From an uncultured Anaerolineaceae bacterium (GTDB lineage: Bacteria > Chloroflexota > Anaerolineae > Anaerolineales > Anaerolineaceae), in assembly GCA_927443345.1 (NCBI GenBank), contig CAKMKJ010000048.1, positions 1 through 64,000 of the forward strand: DNA of 64,000 nucleotides, read 5' to 3'. The number at the start of each line of letters is the position of its first letter. Within the stretch, counting starts at the first letter, position 1. Shown here one piece after another: positions 42,983 through 52,609 of the stretch. The notes under the pieces are model-generated. The model searched no databases and was not told the origin of the DNA. It saw only the letters and a program-made list of their open reading frames with translations. The position numbers and the translations under genes were made by a program.

Positions 42983-45067
42983 TTAGTCAATTTCGACCAT
43001 TCCGTGAGCTTTTACGCGTGTTCCAGCGCTAACTTCTGAGAAAGCAAGGCAGACCAAATTCGGTAATGACATATCTACAAGTTTATGAAACGCTAAGCGC
43101 AATTCTCTGGGGCATAATAAAACAGGCTGTTTTCCATTTTGCGCCATTTTTTCCATTTGTTCGCCTGTGTGGGTCAGAATGGTTTGGGCCAGTGAAGCAT
43201 CAATTTGGAAACCAACGCCATTTTCATTTGCTCCTAAGGAGCTTCGAAGCGCAGATTCTAGCTGAGGTGACAAAGTAAATACATGCAATGTGTTCGTTTC
43301 GTCTCTATATAAACCCGAAATTGTATTCGCCAATGATTGGCGGACAGCTTCAGCTAGTATTGCTGGGTCTCTTGTGATGTTTGCGTTGTTTGCAATCACT
43401 TCAAGAATTCCGCCTAGATCGCGGATTGGAACGCGTTCTTTTACTATATTGCGCAGAACACTGAGAACATCATTCAAACTAACCATTTCAGGAACAACAC
43501 CCTCTACTGAAGCTGGGCTCTTTGATTTCAATTGATTTAACATCTCTTGAACCATCTGACGATTTAATAATTCAGACGCATGGGTTCGAACAACTTCGGT
43601 AAGGTGAGTTGACAACACAGAAACCGGGTTAACAACTGTATAACCCATTAATTCTGCTCTTCCACGTTCTCCTTCAGAAACCCACAAAGCGGGTAATCCA
43701 AATGCTGGTTCCATGGTTTCGATGCCCTTCAATTCTTCATCTGTTTCATTGCCTGGAATTGCCAGTAATCGATCCAGCAATAAATCACCATGCGCTACTT
43801 CTTGCCCACGAATTTTTATGCGGTAAGCTTGCGGTTGAAGCCTTAGATTGTCACGAATGCGAACGACTGGCAAGACCAAGCCAAGTTCTAACATCATTTG
43901 CCTACGGATTCCTGTAATTCTTTTTAATAAATTATCTGGCATTTCATCATCAATTAAAGGTATTAAGCTGTATCCAATTTCCAATTCCATGGCATCGATA
44001 ACAATTAACTCCATCATGTCCTCGGGCGTTTCTGCTTCAGATGATTTGGTTATTTCTTGTATTGAAGGATTACTATCTGCTTCTTTCCTTTTTAAGCGTC
44101 CAACATAAATAGCTGCTCCTCCAAGAACACCACTCACTGCAATGAATGGCAATTTTGGTAAGCCAGGAACCAATACAAGGGCTCCCATAATCACTGCACC
44201 TACAGTTAAAACACTAAAATTTGAAAGTTGCTTAAAAAGATCAGTGCCTAATGAATCTTCTGATGTTGAACGCGTCACAATCAAACCGGATGCAGCAGAG
44301 ATTAGCAACGCAGGGATTTGAACTGCTAAGCCAGCTCCAATTGTGATTAATGCATAATTTTGGAGGGCTGTCATAGCATCCATGCCTTTTTGAAGCATGC
44401 CAATAACAAAACCAGCCAGAATGTTTACCAACATAATAATAATTGCTGCAATCGAATCGCCACGGACAAATTTAGAAGCACCATCCATGGCACCGTAAAA
44501 ATCAGCTTCTGACTCAATTGATTTACGACGAGCTCTGGCTTGCATTTCATCAATCAAACCGGCATTTAAATCTGCATCAATAGACATCTGTTTGCCGGGC
44601 ATGGCATCCAAAGTAAACCTGGCAGAAACCTCGGCAACCCTGCCAGCACCACTGTTAATGACAACAAATTGGATAATCATCAAAATGAGGAAAATAACCA
44701 CGCCAACGACATAATTGCCGCCAATAATCATATTGCCAAATGCTGAAACCACTGCGCCAGCATTGCCTTCAAGAAGGATTAAATAACTTGTACGAATATT
44801 TATACCTAATCGAAAAAGTGTAACCAGCAGCAATACAGTAGGAAATACTGAAAATTCCATTGGCTGTTTGATGTACATTGTCAGCAATAGAATGCCAATT
44901 GAAATTGAAAGATTGACAACAATCAAAATGTCAACAATTGGAGCCGGAAGCGGAACAATTAATAATGAAACTATAATGACTAGGCCGACTGCCATTGCCA
45001 TATCTTTTCGGCCAAGAAGTTTCCGAAGGCTAAATGTTGAGGTTGGAGTTTGTGTAGTTGTGGTCAT
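42983..45067 (-). CDS. flhA: Flagellar export gate protein FlhA
   Basis: 694 residues, with about eight N-terminal membrane segments and a large cytoplasmic C-terminal half. The FHIPEP signature region reads RVAEVSARFTLDAMPGKQMSIDADLNAGLI. It is the main component of the export gate and docks chaperone-substrate complexes. GAGGATAA precedes the start. Confidence 0.96.
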   Translation of the reverse strand: MTTTTQTPTSTFSLRKLLGRKDMAMAVGLVIIVSLLIVPLPAPIVDILIVVNLSISIGILLLTMYIKQPMEFSVFPTVLLLVTLFRLGINIRTSYLILLEGNAGAVVSAFGNMIIGGNYVVGVVIFLILMIIQFVVINSGAGRVAEVSARFTLDAMPGKQMSIDADLNAGLIDEMQARARRKSIESEADFYGAMDGASKFVRGDSIAAIIIMLVNILAGFVIGMLQKGMDAMTALQNYALITIGAGLAVQIPALLISAASGLIVTRSTSEDSLGTDLFKQLSNFSVLTVGAVIMGALVLVPGLPKLPFIAVSGVLGGAAIYVGRLKRKEADSNPSIQEITKSSEAETPEDMMELIVIDAMELEIGYSLIPLIDDEMPDNLLKRITGIRRQMMLELGLVLPVVRIRDNLRLQPQAYRIKIRGQEVAHGDLLLDRLLAIPGNETDEELKGIETMEPAFGLPALWVSEGERGRAELMGYTVVNPVSVLSTHLTEVVRTHASELLNRQMVQEMLNQLKSKSPASVEGVVPEMVSLNDVLSVLRNIVKERVPIRDLGGILEVIANNANITRDPAILAEAVRQSLANTISGLYRDETNTLHVFTLSPQLESALRSSLGANENGVGFQIDASLAQTILTHTGEQMEKMAQNGKQPVLLCPRELRLAFHKLVDMSLPNLVCLAFSEVSAGTRVKAHGMVEID

Positions 45068-45082
45068 TCGTTATCCTCTTTA

Positions 45083-46156
45083 TTAGGCTTGCGCTTTTGC
45101 TGGGCGGGGTATGCGGCCTTTTAACCGATAAATGTAGGCTAAAATTTCAGCAACCGCTATGTAGAGATCAGATGGTATTTGTTGTTCAACTTCAACTGTC
45201 TTAAATATTGTTCTTGCTAGTGGAATATTTTGAACCACTGGAATATTGTTTTCTCGAGCTAAGTCAACTATACGTTGCGCTATCAAGTTTGCACCTTTAG
45301 CTAAAACTTTGGGTGCAGACATATTCGTTCCGTTATATTCAATTGCAATTGCGATATGCGTTGGGTTGGTGATTACAACGGTGGCTTTCGGAACATTAGA
45401 CATCATGCGATTACGGGCGAGGGCTCTTTGTTGAGAGCGAATACGGCCACGCATAAATGGATCGCCTTCAGACCGTTTGAAATCTTCTTTAATTTCTTCT
45501 TTTGACATTTTCATTGATTTATTGAATTCGTAACGTTGGTATGCATAATCTGCGATAGCAATGACAAGGTAAGTCGCCCCTACTCTAACGGCAAGTGCAG
45601 AAGCAAGATCAGTCAATGATTGTATCCCTGAACGTAGGTCTACGTTTCCTAACCAGGCCAAATCATAAACTTTTCCTTTAATAAATGAAAATGCAACCCA
45701 GCCAATGACGCCTAGTTTTAACATTGCTTTTGCTAGTTCAACTAAGCCCTGGCCTGAGAAAAGTCTTTTGAAGCCTTGTATTGGATTAACTTTTTTCAAA
45801 TCAAATTTTTTGCGTTTGGACGACCAAAGGAATTTAGTTTGCGCAAGAGTGATAAGTGCGCCAGTTAATAATATGATTACAAGCAATATCCCCAACTTTG
45901 GAAGGAGTCCTAGCGAAATTTGAATAAACATTTCACGAGCTGCGATTGGAGTCAGTTCTTTGGTTGATAGATTGGTAATAGTTTCGACTAAATATGTTTC
46001 TGTCCATTGGAAAATTGCTTTCCCTTGTCCCATGAGTAAAAGGGGGCCAAGCATTAATACTGCAGCAGAATTTAACTCAATACTCTTTGCTACGCGGCCT
46101 TCTTCGCGAGCTTCTTCTAATCTTTTTGGAGTTGGGGCTTCAGTTTTATCTGCCAT
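45083..46156 (-). CDS. flhB: Flagellar export switch protein FlhB
   Basis: 357 residues. Typical start (MADKTEAPTPKRLEEAREEGRVAKS), four membrane segments, and the autocleavage motif NPTH in VVITNPTHIAIAIEY, then APKVLAKGANLIAQRI. It switches export from hook to filament proteins after FliK measures hook length. A second FlhB-tail homolog is encoded at 34489. Confidence 0.96.
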   Translation of the reverse strand: MADKTEAPTPKRLEEAREEGRVAKSIELNSAAVLMLGPLLLMGQGKAIFQWTETYLVETITNLSTKELTPIAAREMFIQISLGLLPKLGILLVIILLTGALITLAQTKFLWSSKRKKFDLKKVNPIQGFKRLFSGQGLVELAKAMLKLGVIGWVAFSFIKGKVYDLAWLGNVDLRSGIQSLTDLASALAVRVGATYLVIAIADYAYQRYEFNKSMKMSKEEIKEDFKRSEGDPFMRGRIRSQQRALARNRMMSNVPKATVVITNPTHIAIAIEYNGTNMSAPKVLAKGANLIAQRIVDLARENNIPVVQNIPLARTIFKTVEVEQQIPSDLYIAVAEILAYIYRLKGRIPRPAKAQA

Positions 46157-46162
46157 TTATCC

Positions 46163-46927
46163 TCAGAAAGCAACCATGCTTAGCATTCGCGCACCAAGAT
46201 TTGAAAATAAGTCTCGTAAATAGGGAAAGAATATCGAGATAGATAAGCCAAATGCAAAAAGGCTTAAACCAATCTTGAGTGGTAGACCAAGGAAGTAAAC
46301 TTGTACTTGCGGTGCGACTCTGGAAAGTAACCCCAGCGTAATATCGGTTAATAAAAGGGCTGCGAAAATAGGAAAAGCAATTTGAATTCCGACGGCAATC
46401 AATTGTGCAGTTGTTCGCAACAAAGTTTCCACAGAAAATAACGGAAGTGGAGAATTGACAGGAAGTATGGAAAGTGATTTTTGTAAAGCCACAAGAGAAA
46501 TATGGTGACCATTTACGGCCATAAAATATAGCATCGAAATGACCACAAACAGTTGTCCAATTGGGGTAACGGATGCTTCAAGGGCGGGGTTAAAAATTCT
46601 ATCAGACTCAAAACCGCTTCCAATGCCCATGGTTTCACCGGCAATGGAAATCACTGCAAAAGTTATAATGGCAGCATATCCAATAAATGTTCCGATAATT
46701 ATTTCTTTCAGAATTGCAGCAGCGAAGGTTAGTAAAGCCATGCTTTCCACATCAGCACTCAGTAATGTGGTCCATGGAACAAGTATTGCTGCTAAAATTA
46801 AACCAAGACCAATTCTAATTTGGGTCGGTATTGTTTGACCACCAAGGTTGGGAATATGAATAATTACTGCCAACACTCGCGTGAGAACCAAAAAGAAAAC
46901 CTGGGCTTGGGCAATCGAAATCAACAT
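46163..46927 (-). CDS. fliR: Flagellar export apparatus protein FliR
   Basis: 254 residues with about six membrane segments. FliR pattern: LISIAQAQVFFLVLTRVLAVIIHIPNLGGQTIPTQIRIGLG and LPLKIGLSLFAFGLSISIFFPYL. Part of the FliPQR export pore. It is separated from fliQ by two regulatory genes and a 129-base gap. Confidence 0.93.
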   Translation of the reverse strand: MLISIAQAQVFFLVLTRVLAVIIHIPNLGGQTIPTQIRIGLGLILAAILVPWTTLLSADVESMALLTFAAAILKEIIIGTFIGYAAIITFAVISIAGETMGIGSGFESDRIFNPALEASVTPIGQLFVVISMLYFMAVNGHHISLVALQKSLSILPVNSPLPLFSVETLLRTTAQLIAVGIQIAFPIFAALLLTDITLGLLSRVAPQVQVYFLGLPLKIGLSLFAFGLSISIFFPYLRDLFSNLGARMLSMVAF

Positions 46928-47056
46928 ACTAAATAAAGTGGTTACCTCTACAATGAGGATAACCTTACTCAGTTTTATTGTCAGTAAAGGGGGGATGAAG
47001 CGAATCTAAAATAAACGTAAAAAACGCTAAAGTATTTTAAAAAACAGCCGACAATA
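46928..47056 (-). other. Gap upstream of fliR, no clear signal
   Basis: 129 bases between the CheY-like gene and fliR, the largest gap in the minus-strand operon. I see no convincing terminator or sigma-28 promoter. A secondary promoter is possible but not supported by a clean -35/-10 pair. Confidence 0.3.
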
Positions 47057-47437
47057 TTAAATTTTTAACATAAACCTAACTCTTGTCGAAAACTCTTCTA
47101 TGTCTATTGGTTTTATCATGAATTCTTGAACACCAGAATCTTTTGCTTGTTGGATAATATCTGAAAAGCCAAAGGAAGAGATTAATAAGACCTTTGTGTT
47201 TTTTAAAAACTTTTTTTGGTTCAATTCCTTAATAACTTCAAGGCCACTTGTGCCTGGCAAAAAAGTATCCAAAATTAATAATGAGGGATGATCTTTGGCA
47301 ATAATAGTTGAGATTGTATCGTAATTGCGCGTAGATAATACTTGACACCCAATTCGTTGAAGACATAATTGAATTAAATCACGTTGAACTGTATCAGATT
47401 CCACAATCAATACTAATGGGATTGGATTAGCAGTCAT
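47057..47437 (-). CDS. CheY-like single-domain response regulator
   Basis: 126 residues, receiver domain only: acidic pocket in IVESD, phosphoacceptor Asp57 in LLILDTFLPG, Ser in LLISSFG and Lys in IKPID. No output domain. Placed between the HDOD gene and fliR inside the export operon, it may act on the motor switch or on the HDOD protein. It starts 1 base after the HDOD stop. Confidence 0.88.
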   Translation of the reverse strand: MTANPIPLVLIVESDTVQRDLIQLCLQRIGCQVLSTRNYDTISTIIAKDHPSLLILDTFLPGTSGLEVIKELNQKKFLKNTKVLLISSFGFSDIIQQAKDSGVQEFMIKPIDIEEFSTRVRFMLKI

Positions 47438-47438
47438 T

Positions 47439-48272
47439 TTAACCAGAGGAAAGCATGTAGTTGGTTAGCTGAACATGCATCTGATCAATTCTATCTTGCG
47501 AAATATTCAAAATTTGATAAGTCTCAGGATGAATGGAGCGTTCGAAAAACAAAGCACTTTGGTTGCCTGTATTTTCAAAATAAGAATTTGCAACATTGAC
47601 GATTGCTGGTAGTCGTTGGTTCGAACGTGCAAAAGAAGGAGTGTGATGATATCGAATTGCATCTACCAAAACGACCGGGAAGTTCCATTTTTCAGCTATT
47701 AGGCCGCCAACTTTTGCGTGATCAATACCGAGTAATTGTTCCTCAGCCATATAAAGCGTAAGCTTATACTTAAGCATCAAATCAACGATGCGGGTGTAAT
47801 CTGAAAAAACAAATTGATCAAGAAATAATTTACCCATATCATGCAAAAGACCTGCTGTATATGCTTCTTCAGGGTCAGGGTAGCGAAGTTCTCGAGCGAC
47901 CCATTCGGCAGAAACTGCTGTAGCAATTGAGTGATTCCAGAGTTCGCCAGCACCAAACCGATAGCCTTTTAAGCTTTGGTTAAATGGACCAACAGCTGCA
48001 ATACCAAGAATTAGCCCCTTGAGACGTTTGAATCCAAGTCGCATCACAGCTTCTGAAAGCTTTGAGCAATCAGTTGAAAATCCCATGGATACAGAATTTG
48101 CTGACTGAAGGATAGAAGCTGAAAGTGCTTGATCTAAACCAATGATCTCAGAAATTTCAACAGAAGTCGCACTGGAGTCTTCTATAGCCCTTAAAGCCCG
48201 CGTAATGCTTGTGGGCATAGGGCGTAAATTTTCCACCGTTTTGATGATCGTGTCTACTTTTGATAGTGACAT
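47439..48272 (-). CDS. HDOD domain signalling protein
   Basis: 277 residues covering one HDOD domain from about residue 10 (LRPMPTSITRALRAIEDSS), with AGLLHDMGKL retaining the HD pair and HHTP later. HDOD proteins act in signalling and RNA or nucleotide-linked control; in many proteobacteria they affect motility. It lacks a receiver domain of its own, but the next gene encodes one, so the two may function as a split pair. Embedded between fliQ and fliR. Confidence 0.87.
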   Translation of the reverse strand: MSLSKVDTIIKTVENLRPMPTSITRALRAIEDSSATSVEISEIIGLDQALSASILQSANSVSMGFSTDCSKLSEAVMRLGFKRLKGLILGIAAVGPFNQSLKGYRFGAGELWNHSIATAVSAEWVARELRYPDPEEAYTAGLLHDMGKLFLDQFVFSDYTRIVDLMLKYKLTLYMAEEQLLGIDHAKVGGLIAEKWNFPVVLVDAIRYHHTPSFARSNQRLPAIVNVANSYFENTGNQSALFFERSIHPETYQILNISQDRIDQMHVQLTNYMLSSG

Positions 48273-48297
48273 AGTTACATCCGATGATTGATCAAGA

Positions 48298-48567
48298 TTA
48301 TCTTACGAAATTTGGCAAGCTGTTGAATATCCCGGCTGTAAAAACAAGAAGCTGCTGCATCATCCAAGACCCCAACAAAAGTAATATCAAACCAATACCT
48401 ACTAATTTTGGAATAAATGTCATGGTTACTTCATTGACCTGGGTTGCTGCTTGAATTAGACTAATTATAGTACCAATTAATAAACTAATGAGCAAAATTG
48501 GACCAGCTATCACCAACATTAATGTTATTGCGTTTTGAGAAAGAGTAATTAAATAGGCTTCATCCAT
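48298..48567 (-). CDS. fliQ: Flagellar export apparatus protein FliQ
   Basis: 89 residues from ATG 48567, one base after the fliP stop, which gives the standard FliQ length; a TTG at 48582 is also in frame. Two membrane segments, with SLIQAATQVNEVTMTFIPKLVG between them as in FliQ/SpaQ. Part of the export pore. Confidence 0.93.
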   Translation of the reverse strand: MDEAYLITLSQNAITLMLVIAGPILLISLLIGTIISLIQAATQVNEVTMTFIPKLVGIGLILLLLGSWMMQQLLVFTAGIFNSLPNFVR

Positions 48568-48568
48568 T

Positions 48569-49339
48569 TTATCCACCACCAAAACTTAACATCAATGAAC
48601 GCGTGATGAGATACCAACCATCAACCATCACAAACAATAGTAATTTAAATGGAAGTGATATTAGTGATGGCGGCAACATCATCATACCCAAAGATAGCAG
48701 AATGCTTGAGATCAATAGATCAATAATGAGAAATGGTATATATAAAAGAAATCCCATGGTTAATGCAGTTTTAAGTTCGCTGATGACAAAAGCAGGAAAC
48801 AATGCGGTAGTTGGAATATCTGCAATCGTTGCTGGTTGAGCATCACCGCTCATTTCCATAAACAGTTGGATATCTTTCTCTCTGGTTTGTTTGAACATGA
48901 ACTCTCTTACAGGTTCCATTGCATTAGTCAGTGCTGTCGTTTGAGAAATTTGTTTGTTCATGAAAGGTTTAATAGCATTCTCATTAATTTCTGTATAGAC
49001 AGGACCCATCACGAAAAATGTTAAGAGTAAAGATAGTCCTATGACCACCTGGTTAGGTGGAATAGCAGGTGTACCAATTGCATTACGTACCATTGATATA
49101 ACGATGACAATTCGTGTAAACGAGGTTCCTAAAATTAGGATCGACGGCGCTAAGGATAGCACCGTTAAGAGAACAAGAAGTTGAACACCTGTCGTTACTT
49201 GTTCTGGCTGATCGGCAGGTGAGACTGAAAAACTCACACCTGGAGCTGATAACTCAGAGGATGTATCACAAGATGTTAAGCCAAATAGAACAAAAGATAA
49301 GGCTGTTATCAGTAAAATGATTTTGAGGTTTTTTTTCAT
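48569..49339 (-). CDS. fliP: Flagellar export apparatus protein FliP
   Basis: 256 residues. The FliP core is clear (VLLTVLSLAPSILILGTSFTRIVIVISMVRNAIGTPAIPPNQV and LPFKLLLFVMVDGWYL). The N-terminal signal peptide ends in a lipobox-like LTSC, with Cys24, so processing as a lipoprotein is possible; FliP normally has an ordinary signal peptide. Confidence 0.94.
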   Translation of the reverse strand: MKKNLKIILLITALSFVLFGLTSCDTSSELSAPGVSFSVSPADQPEQVTTGVQLLVLLTVLSLAPSILILGTSFTRIVIVISMVRNAIGTPAIPPNQVVIGLSLLLTFFVMGPVYTEINENAIKPFMNKQISQTTALTNAMEPVREFMFKQTREKDIQLFMEMSGDAQPATIADIPTTALFPAFVISELKTALTMGFLLYIPFLIIDLLISSILLSLGMMMLPPSLISLPFKLLLFVMVDGWYLITRSLMLSFGGG

Positions 49340-49345
49340 AATGAT

Positions 49346-49852
49346 CTATTCATCATTTTTTTTATTTTTTGCTTTGTCCAAGAAATCGGAAAAATTTTGA
49401 GAAGTAGGTATTTGTTGATACTGTGTCTCATTTTCTGAATTGGACAATTGATAAAGGTTTGTCATAGATTGATCCGTTGCACCAATGAGTATTTTTTGAT
49501 TATCAATACTGACAAGATATAACGTCCGATGTGGGGTAAGATGAACGGTTTCAATGATTCCAACAAGTTTTGTTGAAGTTGCCTGTCCTTTTACTTGCAT
49601 TTGACGGATTACAATCGCAATCCCTGCAATTATGAGAACAACAACACCTAGTTTCAAAAAAACGCTGAAAGCGAATCCAGTGGAATTTACATAAGAAACA
49701 TCACCTGGGGAGGGGGAGGTTTGAGGCAATAACAAAAACATAGCCCCACCGAGGAGCACTATTGCGCCAACTGTGATCCCAATTAATGCCCAGCGCGGAA
49801 GTTTCCGCAAGTAAACAATGATTGCCATCAAACGTTCATTACCTTTGTTCAT
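49346..49852 (-). CDS. fliO: FliO-like flagellar biosynthesis protein
   Basis: 168 residues. Two hydrophobic stretches (about 19-41 and 65-84); the second precedes the FliO-type domain with LVGIIETVHLTPHRTLYLVSIDNQKILIGATDQ. Classical FliO has only one span, so the first is an extension. It assists FliP assembly. Position between fliN and fliP is canonical and it overlaps fliN by 4 bases. Confidence 0.85.
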   Translation of the reverse strand: MNKGNERLMAIIVYLRKLPRWALIGITVGAIVLLGGAMFLLLPQTSPSPGDVSYVNSTGFAFSVFLKLGVVVLIIAGIAIVIRQMQVKGQATSTKLVGIIETVHLTPHRTLYLVSIDNQKILIGATDQSMTNLYQLSNSENETQYQQIPTSQNFSDFLDKAKNKKNDE

Positions 49853-50169
49853 GCCTTTTCACCCTGAGCATTATCTTTATTCGAATTTGAAAACAACTCA
49901 GTAATGCGAACTGCAAATTTATCGTCAACCACAACGACTTCGCCGCGAGCTATCAGTCTTTCATTTACAAACACATCAATTGGATCACCAGCAAGACGGC
50001 TTAATTCAATAACCGAACCCTGGTTTAACTCTAATGCTTGTTTTAAAGTCATTTCGGTACGACCAAGTTCAATTGTGACGGTTAGCGGTACATCCATCAA
50101 CATTTCTATGTTTGCTTGAAATCCATTGTTTGAAGTTGCAGTTTCTGGAACTGCGGCATTGTTATCCAT
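49849..50169 (-). CDS. fliN: Flagellar motor switch protein FliN
   Basis: 106 residues, a single SpoA domain (MLMDVPLTVTIELGRTEMTLKQALELNQGSVIELSRLAGDPIDVFVN, GEVVVVDDKFAVRITEL). C-ring component that also recruits FliH-FliI. It is the short form, without the CheC-like part of Bacillus FliY. Confidence 0.95.
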   Translation of the reverse strand: MDNNAAVPETATSNNGFQANIEMLMDVPLTVTIELGRTEMTLKQALELNQGSVIELSRLAGDPIDVFVNERLIARGEVVVVDDKFAVRITELFSNSNKDNAQGEKA

Positions 50170-50184
50170 ATTTTTACCTCTTCT

Positions 50185-51222
50185 CTAGAACAATTTTTCA
50201 ACTCGATTAACCGAGACAACTTGTACTGCGATATTTTTACCAATTTTTCCAATTTGAACATTAAAAAGGTCTTCATTGGCGACACGCATGATTAATGGAT
50301 TCTTGATATTTGTATCGGTTTGAATCACATCACCAATAGTAAGATTGGCAACATCTCCAAGTGATAATCTGGTTTTGCCCACAGTTACTTTTACTGGAAG
50401 TTTTACAGGATATAGCAAGTCCAATGTCATTTGTTTGGCAGCAGAATTGGATTGTTTTTCTTTGCGCCCAGTAACCCAAACTGCAGGATTTAAATTTGCT
50501 GAAATAGGTTTTAATGAACTAAATGGGATATAAATATTCATGGTTCCGGTTATCATATTAATTGATAACTCAAAGGTCAAAAGCAGAACACGTTCATTTC
50601 CCATTAACATCTGAACCCAATGTTGGTTTACCGTACTGTCATCTAATTGAGGTTCAATTGAGGCAACTTTACTCCATGCACTTTTTAAGTCATTCAACAT
50701 ATGTTCAACCAATCCACGCAGCAATGATTGGTCAATATCAGTCAATGCCCTAATACTCGGTTCACCTTCCATTTTGCCACCAAGTCGCTGTTCAAGGATG
50801 ACATGGCAGACGTTTGGGCTGATGGTAAGTATCATTTGTCCGGGCAATGGTGCCAATGTGATTAAATGGAAAAGACTTTGTTCAGGAAGATCCTTTAAAA
50901 AATCATGAAAACGTCCTTGTTCAGTATGGACCAATCTGGGGCGTAATGCTGTTCTAATGAACGTAGGGAGGGATGTTGCCAGGCGTTCAGCCAAATCTTC
51001 ATGGACAAGTTCTACCGCTCTTATTTGTTCCTTTGAAAACCTTTCTGGAGACCAGAAATTGTAGGCTTGTATTTTCTTTGATGGATCAGAAGATTTATTA
51101 ATTGGGGCTGAGTTGCTGGGAGACCCCATAATTTCAGCAAGGTTGACGCTACCACCGCCATCCTTTTCTTCAATTTCTATTGCGCCTTTTAGTAGGGCAT
51201 CAATTTCTGATTGACTGAGCAT
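50185..51222 (-). CDS. fliM: Flagellar motor switch protein FliM
   Basis: 345 residues. The CheY-binding N-terminal peptide LSQSEIDALL is intact. The CheC-like middle domain and C-terminal SpoA domain (LGDVANLTIGDVIQ) follow. C-ring component that receives the phospho-CheY signal. Confidence 0.95.
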   Translation of the reverse strand: MLSQSEIDALLKGAIEIEEKDGGGSVNLAEIMGSPSNSAPINKSSDPSKKIQAYNFWSPERFSKEQIRAVELVHEDLAERLATSLPTFIRTALRPRLVHTEQGRFHDFLKDLPEQSLFHLITLAPLPGQMILTISPNVCHVILEQRLGGKMEGEPSIRALTDIDQSLLRGLVEHMLNDLKSAWSKVASIEPQLDDSTVNQHWVQMLMGNERVLLLTFELSINMITGTMNIYIPFSSLKPISANLNPAVWVTGRKEKQSNSAAKQMTLDLLYPVKLPVKVTVGKTRLSLGDVANLTIGDVIQTDTNIKNPLIMRVANEDLFNVQIGKIGKNIAVQVVSVNRVEKLF

Positions 51223-51233
51223 AGATCTCCATA

Positions 51234-51827
51234 TTACTGAACAACAAATTCAGTTAAGTATACTGAAAGGATATGATAATCTGGCAATCGTTGAGTGATT
51301 AAATTTGATAATTCAAGACGCAGAGTTTCTTTCCCCTGAGCTGTATATAATTCTTCAAAAGTTTTGGAGGAAATCAATGTGACTACCGCATCATCAATAA
51401 TTGGCAATTTGGCTGTTACTTCAGAAGTGAATTCTGCCACGTAGGCCGATTTTTCTTCAACTGGCATTTCGTGATATGTCGTTTGGGATGGAGCAAACTC
51501 AATTACGATCGTAATTCGAATATATTTTCGACCAAGAGGGTCTGATAAATTCACAATTTTTGACCCGGTATTGATCATGATTCCTTCGCCAGCAACATAA
51601 ACATGATTTGATTCTATTGCTGTCGGTTCTATGCCTTCTGCAGCCATAGTCGCATCGACTGGCGTGGTTGGGTAGTTATATTGTAAATAGAATGGTTTTG
51701 GCAAGTTATCTGGTGCAAAAATGATATAAGCCGCAGCCAACCCGGTTAATGAAAAAATACCCATTAGTACTAGAGCAAATATTTGCAAGATTTTTGGCAA
51801 AATTGAAGTTTTCTTTGGATTTTCCAT
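51234..51827 (-). CDS. fliL: Flagellar basal body-associated protein FliL
   Basis: 197 residues. One N-terminal membrane anchor (IFALVLMGIFSLTGLAAAYIIF), then the FliL domain (KYIRITIVIEFAP, ETLRLELSNLITQRLPDYHILSVYLTEFVVQ). It supports stator units. Adjacent to fliM and motB, as usual. Confidence 0.9.
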   Translation of the reverse strand: MENPKKTSILPKILQIFALVLMGIFSLTGLAAAYIIFAPDNLPKPFYLQYNYPTTPVDATMAAEGIEPTAIESNHVYVAGEGIMINTGSKIVNLSDPLGRKYIRITIVIEFAPSQTTYHEMPVEEKSAYVAEFTSEVTAKLPIIDDAVVTLISSKTFEELYTAQGKETLRLELSNLITQRLPDYHILSVYLTEFVVQ

Positions 51828-51839
51828 ATAAATTCCTTT

Positions 51840-52607
51840 TTATTGAAGAGAACCACCCGTTGTAAAGCTGCTGGATGTATCAGGATAAATAATTACAATT
51901 TCTGCACGGCTATTCATTGAACGATGTTCATCTGTGTCGTTTGGAAAAATCGGAGCATATTCACTTTTACCCGAAATTGATAATCGTGCAGGATCTATGC
52001 CCTTGCCAATTAAATATTGAGCAACAACATTGGCACGCGCAACTGAAAGCTCAAAATTATTAGCATATTTACTGTCTGTCGGCGGTGTATTATCGGTGTG
52101 GCCAATAATTCTCAATTGATTTTGCATTGAATTCAGCATACCGATAATTCCATCCAAAACTGGATATCCTTGCGGATAAAGATTTGCTGTACCCGGATAA
52201 AAGATCAAGCTTTCACTGAGTGAAATAAGAACTCCTTCAATGTTTGTTTGAACGCTTACACCTGATCCCATATTCATTTCATTTAGCATGGCAGTTAATT
52301 GACTTGCTACATCATCAGATTGGGGTGGTTTTGAAGGCATTCCTGGTATGGTGATCGGTGCCGGTGCACTATTTGGATCGGTACCACCACCACCGGAACT
52401 AATAGGATTGGAGACAACACTTACCGCACCGCCAAAAGAAAATGCCGCGCGCATACTTTCTGCTAATATTTTGTATTTTTCAACATCAACCTGTCCTAGT
52501 GACCAGAGCACAACGAATAAAACAAATAGAAGTGTAATGAAGTCAGCATAGCTCACTAGCCAACGCTCATCTGCATGTCCTTCTTCATGCTTTTTGCGTT
52601 TGCTCAT
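51840..52607 (-). CDS. motB: Stator protein MotB
   Basis: 255 residues. Lys-rich start, one membrane helix with the ion-binding Asp23 in SYADFITLLFVLFVVLW, and a C-terminal OmpA-like peptidoglycan-binding domain (IIGHTDNTPP, LSVARANVVAQYLIGKGID). Anchors MotA to the cell wall. Whether H+ or Na+ is used cannot be decided from sequence alone. Confidence 0.95.
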   Translation of the reverse strand: MSKRKKHEEGHADERWLVSYADFITLLFVLFVVLWSLGQVDVEKYKILAESMRAAFSFGGAVSVVSNPISSGGGGTDPNSAPAPITIPGMPSKPPQSDDVASQLTAMLNEMNMGSGVSVQTNIEGVLISLSESLIFYPGTANLYPQGYPVLDGIIGMLNSMQNQLRIIGHTDNTPPTDSKYANNFELSVARANVVAQYLIGKGIDPARLSISGKSEYAPIFPNDTDEHRSMNSRAEIVIIYPDTSSSFTTGGSLQ

Positions 52608-52609
52608 TG

